Assembly (NCBI GenBank): GCA_033060915.1
Contig: CM065387.1
Location: forward strand, 30,407,501-30,471,500
DNA: 64,000 bases
From: Euryodendron excelsum
Lineage: Eukaryota > Streptophyta > Magnoliopsida > Ericales > Pentaphylacaceae
Reading direction: 5' to 3'
The position numbers and the translations under genes were made by a program. This document shows, one piece after another, positions 29,385-42,223 of the stretch (within the stretch, counting starts at the first letter, position 1; each line of letters opens with the position of its first letter). The notes under the pieces were generated by a model. That model was given only the letters and a program-made list of their open reading frames with translations. It was not told where the DNA came from and ran no database searches.

Positions 29385-31738
29385 CAGACCTTTCCCCTCA
29401 CTGTTTTGGGTTAAAAACTCTATCCAAAAACTCTCCCCCCTATTCTAGACAACTCCTAGAGCCCTCTCTTTCTCTTTTTCTCTCGAAGTCCTGCTAACTG
29501 AGTTTAAGTCTAAGTCTGAGTCTGAAGTTCTGAAGCCCTAGCTTTCGAGCTCCACCAAAGGTCCGCCCCCCGGAAGCTCCCTAAGTCTTCCCAAATCCAT
29601 GGCCCGAGCCTTCATCACAGAAAGAAGAAACAAGACATGGTAACCTCTAGTTTACCTTTTTTGTAATCCCCCACTCTGTCTTCTCCTTCCGAACCTACTT
29701 GGGTTCTTCTCATTTTTAAACCCTTGTCTCTAAACCCCCCTTTCTTGCATGCTTAGAACAAGAGGATGCTAAGTCCATGTCGAGAGTGGACGAGAGGGGA
29801 CTATCGATTGGGACTCCCTTCTTGACTTTCACTTGCCTCACGACATGGCCTTAGGGCCATTTTGTAATATGGTCATACCTAGCCTTGTATGATTTGTGCT
29901 GTTACTATCGTTGTCATACAATTGCAATTTTTTGTCATCTCTTTATCCCTAAAAACCGTTTTAAAAGTTGCTTTCTAAAAACCACAATTCTAGGTTAATC
30001 CTAACTCTTTCATGGTTAAGATTTTCTTAGAAAAGTGTGACATTTGAAATGGCTTCTAATAGCCTATATTGTTTTCTTTTCAAAAAACACAATCCCGAAA
30101 CAATCCTAGTTATTCCATGATTAAAGTTGTCTTGAGGAACGTGTGACAATCAAATGACCCGAAAAGGTCTACATTTTTGGCCTTGTGCATTTATTGTTTT
30201 TCAAAGTCACGCCTAAAGTGATTCTTGCCTTCTAATGGCTAGAATGGCTTTAGGCAAAATGCGATATTCATTTAGATGTCTAAAATCCAAGTTAAGGTTT
30301 TGGGCCCTAAAACATGTTTTCAAAAGACTTAGTTTTCGAATCATTTACAAAACTCGCATTTGTTAAACTCGAGAAGTTCAATCCTAGGAAAAACTTATCT
30401 TTGCCAAATTAGAAACCGTCCATTTTTAAACCAATATCATACCTTTTTTCAGAACCCTCAAAATCCTCAATTTCTGAATCAATCAAACCTTTCCTTTTCA
30501 AACTTTCCTTTTTAAATCGATCAAATCAAAACCTTTCATTTCAAATCCCACCAATCGCTCATTTTTTAAATATTCCAAATTTAAACTCTAAATCAACTCC
30601 TCCCACTTTGGAAACAATCCAAACTTAATTTTTTCAAGCAAATCAAATCTTTTTCAAAAAGGAAACAAAACATTTCCAAATCTTTTCAAACCCTTTCAAA
30701 TCTTCCAAATTTTTTCAAATCTTTCCGAAAGGAAACAAATCTTACCCAAAAAAGAAATAAAATCTTCTCAAATAAAATCTTTTTAAATCTAATCTTTTCA
30801 AATCAAATCAAATATTTTCAAATCACATCTCAATATTTTCAAATCAAGGAAACATTTTCAAATCCAATCTTCCTGAAAAGGAAACATTTCAAAAATCAAA
30901 TTTTTTAGCAAAGGAAACATTTTCAAAATCCAATCTTCCTGAAAATGAAATTGTTCAAAGTCAAACTTTTCTGGAAAGGAAACATTTTCAAACTCAAACT
31001 TTCTTGAAAAGGAAACTTTCTAAAAATGGAAACTATCTAGAAATAGAAACCCATTTCAAAATTCCAATTCATTTGAAATTTTGTCCAAACTATGACTAGC
31101 CTGATCCTCTTTAAGGAGATACGTAGGCAACCCTTCATGGGGTGCGGTCACAATCCTTTTCAAATTTCCAATTCCATAACCACTTTCAAACTCAATTCCA
31201 TCTTTCAAACTCATCTCAAAAATTTTTTTCAAATGTTTTCTAAGTGGATAGTATTAAACATAGGTAACCAGTGAGTCATAATTAGATGAGTAAAAGGTGA
31301 ATAGACATATAGGTACCGCAGGGGCGGGGTTAGGTGATAGTCTTAGGACATTTTCCCTATATGTAACCAATGCCCAGACTAAAGAATTTCTGTTTCAAGG
31401 ACCAAAAATAGAGTCGATTTTCAAAACGGTTTTCCAACATTTTTAGGGTTGTCAAACAACCCTACCTTCTAAGACCCTCTCATGAGGACATCTTTCAAAA
31501 ATACTTTCCAAAACTTAAGTTTAACCCTCGGGTTTTACTTGGTGTAGATGACGTAGCACATTTTTAAACATGTTAGCTGGCGACTCCCAAAGACCTTTCA
31601 AAAAAGCCCTAATCAATTCCATTTAAAAAATTCAAACCTTGTCGCATTTGTCTTTCTAGGGGAATGAGTTCTAACGAGAGAGCATCGTGGTTTTTTTCAA
31701 GCCTAGGGGGCATGGTTCAGAAAAAATGGGGTGTGACA

Positions 31739-31743
31739 CTGGC
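31739..31743 (+). repeat. Target-site duplication CTGGC (right copy)
   Basis: CTGGC directly after TGACA of the 3' LTR; identical to 17697-17701. The integrase-side reading frame continues through it. Confidence 0.9.
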
Positions 31744-32890
31744 GGGACATTATTTTATAGCCGGAAATGAACTGTTCAAGAGATCCTTATTCGGCCCACT
31801 GAAATGCGTTAATGCCATCGAAGCCAAAACTATCATGGAGGAGGTACATGAGAGGGTTTGCGGTCGTCACATGAATGGCCACACTCTTGCCAAGAAAATC
31901 CTCCGAATGGGGTATTACTGTATAACTAAGGAGTCAGACTGCACCAAATCTATTCTCCGATGTCATAAGTGCCAAATACACGGGGATAAGATCAAAGCAC
32001 CACCCATAGAACTCCACTCCATGTCGACCCCATGGCCTTTCTCAATGTGGGGGATAGATATGATCGGCTCAATCATTCCCAAAGCCTCTAATGATCTTCG
32101 ATTCATCCTGGTGGCCATCGATTACTTCACTAAATGGGTGGAAGCCATCTTCTATGTTCATGCCACCAAGAAGGTCGTGGAGAAGTTCATAAAGAACCAT
32201 ATCTTCTGTAGATATGGCATTCTTGAATCACTCATCACTGACAATGCCTCCAATTTAAACAATGAACTAATGACAAAGCTGTGCCAAGGGTTCTGCATCA
32301 CCCATCGAAATTCAGTCACCTACCACCCTCAGATAAATGGAGCAGTGGCAGCCAACAAGAACATCAAGAGAATACTCTAAAAAATGATTGACAACTATAG
32401 AGTTTGGCATGAGAAGCTCCCCTTTGCACTAATGGCTTAAAGAACCACTATAAAGGTTTCTACTAGAGGCACCTATTTGGTCTATGGTGCAGATGCAGTC
32501 CTCCTTATTGAGGTTGGGATTCCTTCCCTTAGAATTTTAATGGAAACCAAATTGGATGAAGTTGAATGGATCAAAGACCGATACACTCAACTCTGCCTAT
32601 TGGACAAAAAGCGATTGGCTGTAGTTTACCATGCCTAGTGTTACAAGAGACGAATGGCCAGGGCATTTGACAAGAAAGTGCTGCCACGATCATTTCAACT
32701 AGGAGATTTAGTACTAAAAAATATATTCCCCCACCAAGAGGTGGCACAGGGGAAGTTCATTCCAAATGACGAGGGGCCATTCCTAGTTAAGAAAGTCTTG
32801 TTCGGAGAAGCTCTTATTTTGGAGTAAATGGATGGCCATGAATTCCCTAGCCCGTTGAACTCTGATGCCATCAAACGATACTATATATGA
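31739..32890 (+). pseudogene. Ty3/gypsy integrase of the outer A-type element, inactivated
   Basis: The frame after the target duplication reads GHYFIAGNELFKRS, then the zinc-binding HHCC region (HERVCGRHMNGH ... CHKCQIHG) and the catalytic core: first Asp in WGIDMIGS, second Asp in LITDNASN. The third residue, Glu, is missing: the segment reads NGAVAANKN where relatives have a Glu before the Ala-Ala. A stop at 32378 cuts the protein; downstream frames still show LPFALMA, DLVLKN and GPFLVKK, the usual C-terminal integrase text, with more stops. The frame upstream of 31739 is LTR sequence and not part of the protein. The role would have been insertion of element DNA into the genome. Confidence 0.9.
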
Positions 32891-33808
32891 TCGTAAAAGT
32901 TGGATTCCCATTCTCTATTTGCAAGCAATGAAAATTACTTTTCTTAATCTCTGCTAATCAATAAAGCATGATCAGAATCTCTATAGCAAAGCTCTATGGA
33001 CTAAGAAATTTAAAATTGAAATGAAGAAATGCCTCCATTCTCAATGCCATACAGTCAAAAGCAGCCATGTTAAACCCTATTGAGCTAGTCACTTTCTTAC
33101 CAAAGAAGCCCCTCCCGACCTAGTGATCACCACCCATAGTGGGCCAAAGTAAAGCACTAAGGAAAATATATCCAAGAAGAACAGAAAGAAATTGTAGAAG
33201 TATCGACTTAAAAGCAAAAAAAAAAAAAGAGGCTTACAATGGTAAACATAAAAAATAGAAAGACAAAGGTAAAAAAAAGGAAAGACAAGTGCTAGTTGAC
33301 CAAAACTATTAATGGTGATCACGGACATTAAAGCCCAAGTAGAGTGATAAGTTTGAGCCTCCCTCTTTTCTTTCAAAATAAAAACCCACAACAAAAACCC
33401 TAATAAGAAGTTCTCGCAGATTAAGATTGAATTGCTTAGTCCAAATGAGCTTGTCGAAATATGACATTGGCAAAGGAAGTTAGAGAGATTTCTCAAACAT
33501 TATTTAGATGCTTCTCAACAGAAACCAGGAACCTGGCTAAAAAGAGAGAGGGAGAAGAGATAAAAAGGCATATTCCTGAGGATGCGGTGAAAACCTGAAA
33601 AGGGCACCGTAGGTAACAAGGTAGGGATGTGGCATGATATAAAACTATTGACCTTGGTGAAAACTTACAAAAGTGCCTTGGTACAAAAATGACAGAATTG
33701 GGACTGGTGAAAACTCATATAGGCGCCAGTAGCAAGTATAGCAAAAAACAAAAAGGGGGGGGGGGGTAAGAGGTAGTTCGAAGTGCAGACATTACTAAAA
33801 ATCACAAG
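32891..33808 (+). mobile_element. 3' internal region of the outer A element
   Basis: Non-coding stretch between integrase and LTR3. It matches the 3' region of the inner element, including the GTGAAAAC/GGGCGC repeats (33585-33740) and a 12-G run (33755-33766). A good polypurine tract is not obvious immediately before 33809 (sequence ACTAAAAATCACAAG), so it has probably decayed. Confidence 0.65.
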
Positions 33809-35152
33809 TGTTAGCACCCCATTTTGCCCACTCGGCAATCTTTGCTTCAATCGGAAGCACCTACATAACCAACACAAGCATACTCAAGCCCAAACCGTCT
33901 TTCCAAATCCAATCCAATAAGTCAACCGCTTTGTGGGCCCACTAGGCCCAATAGAGGCAAAATAACTAAAATGCCCCTCGTGCATTAGTCAATCCAATCT
34001 AGTCAGCACGTATTTCATAAGATGATAAGTCCATTCAAATTAAAAGTCAAATCCAATAGTCCTATCATTCGAGAAAGTTGATCCCTCATTGATGGTAAGA
34101 CCATTCAACCCAGTACGGCACGATCACTGAGAAAGTTTATTCTCTGGATTGGTAAAGCCCTTTTCACACTCATCTTTGAAAAGTACCTAAGTCCCCGATA
34201 TGAAATAGCGGCTCACTTCTGGTGCCTGCTAGCTTGCCAATGTAGAATTTCTGACAGTCTGGCACGTCACTTGAGAAAGCACAAACCCTTAAAGAACGGA
34301 AGATCATCCAAGTCTAGCATGACCTTCGAGAAGTTTATCCCTAAAAAAAGTAAGACCCTTTCAAACCGGTCCACCGAGAAAGTACCAATTCCTCGGACAA
34401 AAGTCCAAATCAGATCCAAATCGGTCAACACCGACGCTTGGCAGCTCGTCCCGATGAAAAATGACCATTTTGCCCCCAACAAGCTTGACACATTCTTCAA
34501 CAAAGTACCAAGTCCTCAAAACGGTAAGACCACCTTTCTAAGCCGTCCCTAGATGGTCCGGCATGTCCAGTGCCATCTAGTTAACTCCGGTCTTGTCCTT
34601 GAGGTTCCCTGGTCAAAATAACCATTTTTCCCTTTGTAAGCACCCCATTTTTTCCCTCTCGGCAGTCTCTAGTCCGTCCAGACTTGAGTTCAAGTCAATA
34701 TGGACATATTCCGATTTAAAACCCCATTCCAAGTCTAATGCCGTCAATCAATCGCTTCGCGGGCCCATTGGGCTCAAATAAAAGCAAAATAACCAAAGTG
34801 CCCTCGGGGCATTATTAGGTCCAATTCCAATGGGTATGTCTTTTCGAAGACAGTAAATCCTCGTTTTTCCAATTTCAAGTCCACTTCTAATTCCAATTAA
34901 ATCCAGCACGCCTTTTGAGAAAGTTATTTCTTCGAGGTGGTAAGACCATCTAATCCGACACGTTTTTTGAGAGAACTCTTCGAAATGGTAAGTCCTTTCA
35001 AACCCGTCGACCGAGACGAGACTCCAAGTCACCAAGATGGTAGAACGGTCCACCATTGGTGCCTGCTAGCCCGCCAATGGAGAAATGTCAGTTTTGGCAC
35101 GCCTTCCGAGAAATTTGATTCCTCAGGCGCTAAGTCCACCTAACAGCTTCCC

Positions 35153-35168
35153 GAGATTAGACAATCTT
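35153..35168. repeat. 4-base-loop hairpin in family B LTR
   Basis: GAGATT (35153-35158), loop AGAC, AATCTT (35163-35168). It has the same stem theme and loop length as the C-family hairpin array at 4236-4542, so the structure is shared by both families. Confidence 0.55.
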
Positions 35169-36106
35169 TGTAATGATCGCAATCCATTAGAGTAACGAAA
35201 ATACTCGTAAACATCGCAACCGTCAGAGTGGCGGAAACACTCGCAAACAGGTCGATATAGGGAATTATCAACAAACCCCTATGTCACGGGACTGCTGTTA
35301 GAGTGACGGAAACACTCAAAACCCAGGTCAACACCAGTGCTTGCTAGCCCACTCCGGTAAAAAATGACCAAACTGCCCCTAGGGCCATTTCTGGCATGTT
35401 TCTTGAGAAAGTACCTAAGTCCTCAAAATGATAAGTCCACCCTTCCAAGATTGTCTTGAAGACAATCTGGCATGATTAGGTGCGTTCCAATCATTTTTGG
35501 GCCAATTCCGAGACTTTTCGATCAAGATGACCATTTTGCCCCTAGGCATCCAAGCACCTTGAGAACCACACTGGCTTTGGGAATCAAACCGGTAATCTCC
35601 CAGGGATTCTTCTGATAGTATCCCTAGCCTTCCATTGCATTTCTAGATCATTCTGAGTCAGTTCCGGGAAACCTGGTGTAAAATGACCGTTTTGTCCCTA
35701 GTGGGCTGATTGCCTTTTCCGACCACACCGGCTCTAGGTATCAAACCGGTAACCTGCTGAAATATTGTAAGTAATGTTTCCAAACCTTGAGTCTTCTTCC
35801 GGAATATTCTGAGTCCATCCCGGTAGCTTTCCGGCTCGATTAACCATTTTGCCTCTAATGGCCCGATCAACCCTTCCAACACATCTTGTTATCATTTTTC
35901 AAGTGTATTACCCCCGAGACACTATTCTACGAGTTCCTGTCTCTTTCCTGCCCTCCGGGCCATTCCTGACCCTTTAAACCATTCTCGGACCTTCCGGAGT
36001 CACTCTTAGTGAAGCCAGGCTAAAAATTGCATGGTAGTCACTAGTATAGGCACCCAAATGTTCTGAAGATACGTTGCTTGCCAACCTTAAAACTTTCCTA
36101 AGCGGT

Positions 36107-36216
36107 TGTTGGCGCCAAGCCAAGATTTGGCCTGGTGGCACTCCTAGTGGCGCCAAATGGAAATTTAGGCTGGCGCCATTGCAACAGGCGCTAGGTCAGT
36201 TCTCTGTCTATAAATA
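36107..36216 (+). promoter_or_regulatory. GGCGCC palindromes and TATA box of family B LTR
   Basis: TTGGCGCCAA and TGGCGCCAAA lie in the 100 bp before TATAAATA (36209-36216). TTTGGCGC is the known E2F-binding consensus in plants. The same arrangement, reversed, is seen at 1817-1930. Binding is inferred only. Confidence 0.5.
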
Positions 36217-39200
36217 CAGAGCCTCTTCCAGCATGAAAGAGGTCCGCAAACTCAGTCTGAAGACTTTTATCTTCGATACACAAAGCTCATAGCCTCTCCA
36301 AACCCTAGTTCACTTTAGGTTTTCCAAACCCTAGCCTCTATACACCAAACCCTAGCCCCCATACACTCACATACACTCATATACTAGCCTCTAAAGCCTC
36401 CATTGAAGACTTGAAGCGCTGCAACTCCAAAGTTGTCGAAGATCAAAACAAGCTCTTGAAGATCAAGGCGAAGACAGAAGCAAAGCAAGAAAAACAAGGC
36501 AAATAAAGCCAAGCAAATAAAAGAAGATACAAGGTAGGTTTCCTATTTACGTCTAAGCAATTCCCCCCTCTCTTCTCTCTCCTAACCCACTTCGATTTTT
36601 TTCTATTTCAATCTCCCATCTTCTTCTCCCTTTTCTTGCATGCTTGAAACAAGGGACTCCCAGGTTCATGTGTAGGATTAGGCTATTGAAAGTCATCGTG
36701 TCGAGGGCTTTCTCTTAGTTTAACTAGAGATCACATGGGTTTAGTCCCCTTGATTATATGATGAAGCCTTTAATCTTGTATATTCACGACCCTAACTTGC
36801 ATTGTGCATATCATAATCATGCATCTCTTCAAAATCCATTTTCAAAACTTGCATCAAAACCGTTTTTAACACTTGCATTAAAGTTTTCTTCTTCAAAACT
36901 TATTTTCAAAATCACAATCCTAAGGTGATTCTAGCATTTCCATGGTTAGGGTTGCTTTCGAAAAGTGTTACATTTAAAGTGACTAATATGGTCTAAATTT
37001 TCAATTCCTTGTTGTTTTCAAAACCACAATCCTAGAATGGTTCTAACCTTCTTACGGTTAGAATCGTTTTAGGAAGGTGAGATGTTTTTACAAACTTGTG
37101 AAAGTCTATCCCCTTCGAAATTGCTTTTCAAACTTTCTTTCCAAAACCTCTTTTAAAATCCTTTCTAAAATATCTTCTACAATATACTTTCTAAAAACTC
37201 TCTCCAATCTCCTTTCCGAAATTGTTTTTCTAAAAATTCCCTTCACAAAATCTATATTTCAAAACTTCTTTTTAAACTCCTTTCCATAAAGCTCTCTTCA
37301 AAATTCACTTTTTAAAAACGCTCCTTAAATTTCCTTCCTAAAAACTATTTCCAAAAATCCCTTTTCAAAAACTTTCTTTTCAAGTTTACTTTCTAAAAAC
37401 TCCTTTCTAAGATTTCTTTTCAAAAATCTTCCTTTCTAAAAACTCACTTTCTAAAAACTCTTTACCTTGGAGCCCAAGTCAAGCCCTAGAGTCAACGATT
37501 AGGAAACCCTAATTTTCTTTCCTAAAACATCTTTACATCAAAATCATAAATTTTCAAAAAACCTATTTCCTACATCAAATCACAGACTTCCAAATCTAGG
37601 GTTTCTAAAACTTCCCCTTCTAATTCCATGCCAAATCCAATCACCCTATTTAGGAAACTAGATCTAATCCTCCACTTTTGAAAATAAAATCAAATCACAT
37701 CCTTTTAGAAACAAAATCCAATCTTTTGTTTTAGGAAATAGAAATCTCAATCCTTCCTAATTCAAATCTTTCCTAATCCAATCATTCCTAATCTCATACC
37801 TTCCTAAGCCTTAAGTTTCCAAAACTTAAACTTTCAAATCTTTCCTTAAACTTTAAGCTTCTTAATTTTCCTAATTCCAACATTTCCTAATTTCATACCT
37901 TTCCAAATTTCAACTTTCCAAATCTAAATTTTTAAATCTTTCTTAAACTCAAACCTTTCCTAACTTCAAGTGTTTCTAAAACTTAAACCTCGAATCTTTC
38001 CAAATTCAAACCTTTCTTAAATTCTAAATTTTTCAAAATTCTAAACGTTCTAAATTTCAAATCTTTCCAAATTCAAAACTTTCTAATTTCAAATCTTTCT
38101 AAATTTAAAACTTTCTTAAATTAAAACTTTCTAAATTCAAAACATTCCAATTTCAAAACCTTCCAATTTTAATTCTTTTCTAATTTGGAACTTCCCTAAT
38201 TCGAAACTTCCCTAAAATGAAACTTTCCTTATTTCAAAACTTTTCTTAAAATAAAACTTTCTTAAATGAAAACTTTCCTAATTCAAAATCTTTCCTAAAT
38301 GAAAACTTTCCTAATTCGAACTTTTCCTAAATCCAATCTTTTCCTAATCTTCCAAGTCCAACATTCAAGTCAAATCTTTCCTAAACCTCAAGTCTTTCTT
38401 AAGTTCCATCTTTCTTAAGTCTAGGTTTCCTAAACCAATGTTTTCAAATCTTCCAATCAAAATTCAAATTTCGTAATCTTCCAAATCCGAATTCCAACTC
38501 AATTCCTTTTTTCAATCAAAACCTTCTATTTTCAATCAGACTCTTGTCCGAACTACGACTGACCTGGTTTCTCAAAAGGAATACATAGACAACACTCATG
38601 GGTACGGTCATAACTTTTTCAAATCTCCAATTTTATAAGCTTTTTCAAATTTCCAATTCCATGATCTATTTCAAACTTCTGATTCTAAAAATCTATTTTA
38701 AAATCTCTATTTCCAATTTCTAAAATTTTTCTTTCAAAATCAAATTTGTCTTTTCAAATCAAATCAAGTTCTTTTCAAATCTATTTGTAAATCAACTCTT
38801 TTCTTGCACTTGCATATCATGCATCATTCTTTTAAATTTTTTTTTTTCTGAAGTGGATAGTTTTGGACATACATTAATCAAAGACTTTAATGGGTGAATC
38901 TGGAGTGAATAGACATGTAGGTACTGCAAGGGCGGGGTAGGGTGATGGCTTAATGCATCTTCCTTGTACGTAACCAACCTCCGAACCTAGATCACTGTTT
39001 TCAAAGACCAAATGGAGTTATTTTCAAAAAGGGCTTAAGTTTTCCAAATGTTACCAAACAACCTATTTTTTTAAAAACCATCTCTTGAGGAAGTATTTTA
39101 AAAAAAAAACCTTTTCCAAAAACCGTAAGTGTAATATTCGGATTGTGCTTAGTTTTTAGGTGACCTAACTCACCTTAATCAAGTTAGGTGATGACTTCAA

Positions 39201-39413
39201 ATGTTTTCCAAAAGCCTTTTATTCAAATCAATTTTCAATTTAAACCTAGACTCACTCATTTTTCTAGGAGGATGAGTTCTAATAAAATAGTACAATATTT
39301 TTCCCGCTTGTGTGTGTATTCCTCGAGTGTGAAAAATCTAAGCGCGACACACCTAGGTATCCAAACGCCCTAAGAAACCACCTCGGCTTTGGATATTAAA
39401 TCGGCAACCCCCC

Positions 39414-39584
39414 CAGTAAACTTTGGTTAACCCCAATTAACTCTGGTCAACCCCAGTTAACTCGGGTCAACCCTAGTCAACTCTGGTCACCCCAATGAAC
39501 TCTAGTTGACCCTGATCAAACTCTAGTCAACTCCAGTCAACTCTGGTCAACCCAATCAACCTCGATCAATCTTGGTCAACCCTG
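39414..39584. repeat. W-box-like array in the third A LTR
   Basis: About 170 bp of GTCAAC-type words, length similar to the array at 18637-18815. It lies shortly after the B insertion ends. Confidence 0.75.
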
Positions 39585-42218
39585 GAGCTCCCGAGATGAG
39601 GTGACTGTGATCTGGTCACTCTCTTCAACCACATTGGCTCTGAGAATCAAATCGGTAACCTCCAAGGCACTTTTCAGAGTATTTCCTTCCATTTCTAGCT
39701 GGGCTCCACCGTCCAACACTTTCCTTTTTAAACCAGAACCTCCCTACTCCACTTCAAGTGAAGCATGATCATTTTTTAGTCTTAAGCCACTTCTAGAGGT
39801 GCACACCAACCCCTTAGGCTGTCAAAAGCGGTCACAAATTGAACAGCATCAAATAAGCCCCGTATCTAGCCTTTTCTTCAACCTTTATAAATGAGTGTGT
39901 GTCACTCTTAGAGGCACACGACACAAGCAGAAGGCGTGCGCCACTAGGAGTGACACACAAATCCTCTAGTTTTGAACTATAAATATAAACCTCGCCCCTC
40001 ATTGTTTGAGGTCAAAAAATCTCTGCATAAACTCTCTCTCTCTCTTTCTCTCTCGAAGTCCCGGCGGCCGAGCCCTAGTCCAAAGCTCCGAAGCCTTAGT
40101 TCTCGAGCTCCATTGAAGGTCATCCTTTGCTGCCCGGAAGCTCCCGAAGTCTTCCCAAGTCCAAGGCTTGAGCCTTCATCAAAGAAAGAAGAAATAAGAC
40201 AAGGTAAATCCTCCGTTTACTTTCTGTAATACCCCACTCTCTCTTCTCCCTCCGAACCCACTTGGGTTCTTTTCTTTTTTAACCCCTTATCTCTAAATCC
40301 CCTTTCTTGCATGCTTGGAACAAGAGGAAGCTATATCCATGTCGACAGTGGACGAGAGGGGACTATCGATCGGGACTCCATTCTTGACTTTCACTCATCT
40401 CACGACATGGCCTTAAGGCCCTTTTGCAATGTGGTGATACATAGCCTTGTATGATTCATGCTTTTATTATCGTTGTTATATATTTGCATTTTGTCATCTC
40501 TTTATACCTAAAAACGATTTCAAAGTTGTTTTCTAAAAACCACAATTCTAGGTTGATCCTAACCCTTTCATGGTTAGGGTTTTCCTAAAAAAGTGTGACA
40601 TTTGAAATGGCTTCTAATAGCATATATAGTTTTCTTTTTTAAAAAAACACAATCCCAAAACGATCCTAGTTATTTCAGGACTAAGGTTGTCTCGGGAAAC
40701 GTGTGACATTCAAAACGACCCGGAATGGTCTACATTTTTGGCCTCGTGCTTTTAATGTTTTTCTAAGCCACGAGCCTAAAATGATTCTTGCCTTCTAATG
40801 GCTAGAATGGCTTTAGGCAAAGTGCGATATTCATTTGGATGTCTACAATCCAAGTTAGAGTTTCGAGCCCTAAAACATGTGTTCAAAAGACTCGATTTTC
40901 GAACCATTTACAAAACTCGCATTTGTTAAACCCTAGAAGTTCAATCCTAGGAAAATCTTATTTTTGCCAACTTAGAATCCTTCCATTTTTAAACCAAAAT
41001 CATACATTTTTTCAAAACCCTCAAAATCCTCAATTTCCGAATCAATCAAACCTTTTCTTTTTAAATTGATCGAATTAAAACCTTCCATTTCAAATCCCAC
41101 TTTTTTCAAACCTTCCAAATTTAAACCCTAAATCAATTCCTCGCATTTTGGAAACAATCCAAACTTACCTTTGTTAAGCAAATCAAATCTTTTTCAAAAA
41201 GGAAATAAAACTTTTTCAAATCTTTTCAAATTCTTTCAAATCTTTCCAAAAGGAAACAAATCAAATCTTCTTCAAAAAAGGAAACAAATCTTTTCCAAAA
41301 AGGAAATAAAATCTTGTCAAATAAAATCTTTTTTAATCTAATATTTTCAATGAAATCTCAATCTTTTCAAATTAAATCAAGTCTTCCCGAAGAGGAAACA
41401 TTTAAAAATCAAATCCAATCTTCCTGAAAAGGAAACATTTCAAAAATCAAATCCAATCTTCCTGAAAAGGAAACATTTTCAAATCCAATCTTACTGAAAA
41501 GGAAACATTTCCAAATCCAATCTTCCTGAAAAAGAAACATTTCAAAAATCAAATTTTCCTTAATAGGAAACATTTTCAAAATCCAATCTTCCTGAAAGGA
41601 AATCTTTCAAAGTTAAACTTTTTTGAAAAGGAAACACTTTCAAACTCAAGATTTTCCTGAAAAGAAAATTTTTTAAAAATTAAAATTTTCTTGATATAGA
41701 AACCCATTTCAAAATTTCAATTCTTTCGGACTCTTGTTTGAACTACGGCTGACCTGATCCTCTTTAAGGAGGTACATAGGCAACCCTTCATGGGGTGCGG
41801 TCACAACCCTTTTCAAATTTCTAATTCCACAATCCTTTTCAAATTTTCAATTCCACATCTGTCTCCAAATTCCCAATTCCATAACCATTTTTCAAACTCA
41901 ATTCTATCTTTTAAACTCTTTTTCAAACTTTGTTTTCAAAAGTTTTCTAAGTGGATAACATTAAACATAGGTAACCGGTGAGTCATAATTGGGTGAGTAA
42001 AAGGTGAATGGACATATAGGTACCGCAAGGGCGGGGTAAGGTGATAATCTTAGGACATCTTCCCTACACGTACCCAATCTCCCGGGCTTAAGAATTTTTG
42101 TTTCGAAAACCAAAATCGGAGTCAATTTTTAAAAGGGCTTTCTAACATTTTTAGGGTTGTCAAACAACCCTACCTTCTAAAACCCTTTCATGAGGACGTT
42201 TTTCAAAAAATACTTTCT

Positions 42219-42223
42219 AAAAC
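42219..42223 (+). repeat. Target-site duplication AAAAC (left copy)
   Basis: AAAAC before the solo D LTR; the identical five bases follow it at 43465-43469. The uninterrupted host text is seen at 31510-31525. Confidence 0.85.

Larger units (their letters stand above)
17702..31738 (+). mobile_element. Complete non-autonomous family A element inserted in an older A-type pol gene
   Basis: The LTRs at 17702-21504 and 27985-31738 face the same way, each TGTTAGC...TGACA. A tRNA-Arg primer site follows the left LTR and a polypurine tract precedes the right one; perfect CTGGC duplications flank the whole. The 6.5-kb internal region has a leader with duplicated units and a 3' region, but no recognisable gag, protease, RT, RNase H or integrase, so it depended on enzymes from another element. 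The LTRs differ at roughly one base in ten over their first 200 bp by eye, so the insertion is old. Excising it in silico would bring the outer pol back together. Confidence 0.9.
27985..31738 (+). mobile_element. 3' LTR of the inner family A element (3754 bp)
   Basis: TGTTAGCGCCCC to GTGTGACA, followed by the target duplication CTGGC. It has the same parts as the 5' LTR, but the W-box array is about half as long (28895-28985 against 18637-18815). TATA box at 29377-29384; conserved 3' blocks at 31075-31150 and 31275-31370; TGGCGACTCC at 31578-31587. Confidence 0.9.
34635..39349 (+). mobile_element. Solo LTR of family B (4715 bp), plus strand
   Basis: TGTAAGCACCCC at 34635 to GCGCGACA at 39349, inserted in the U3 of LTR3: the host text 'gaccattttgcccctaggcatcc' (compare 28819) is split. 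The flanks CCCTT and CACCT each differ by one base from CCCCT, the expected target, so a 5-bp duplication is likely. There is no internal sequence. It contains the TATA box at 36209-36216, GGCGCC palindromes (36107-36190) and conserved blocks (38530-38610, 38890-38985). It is the only complete plus-strand B copy. Confidence 0.85.

Noticed and set aside
31664..31738. N-terminal extension of the integrase frame
   Set aside because: The open frame starts in the LTR; homology to integrase begins only after the target duplication at 31739.
33089..33496. 135-codon minus-strand frame with hydrophobic stretches
   Set aside because: It lies in the 3' region of the outer element, in AT-rich sequence; the hydrophobic residues come from T-rich codons. 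No homology recognised.
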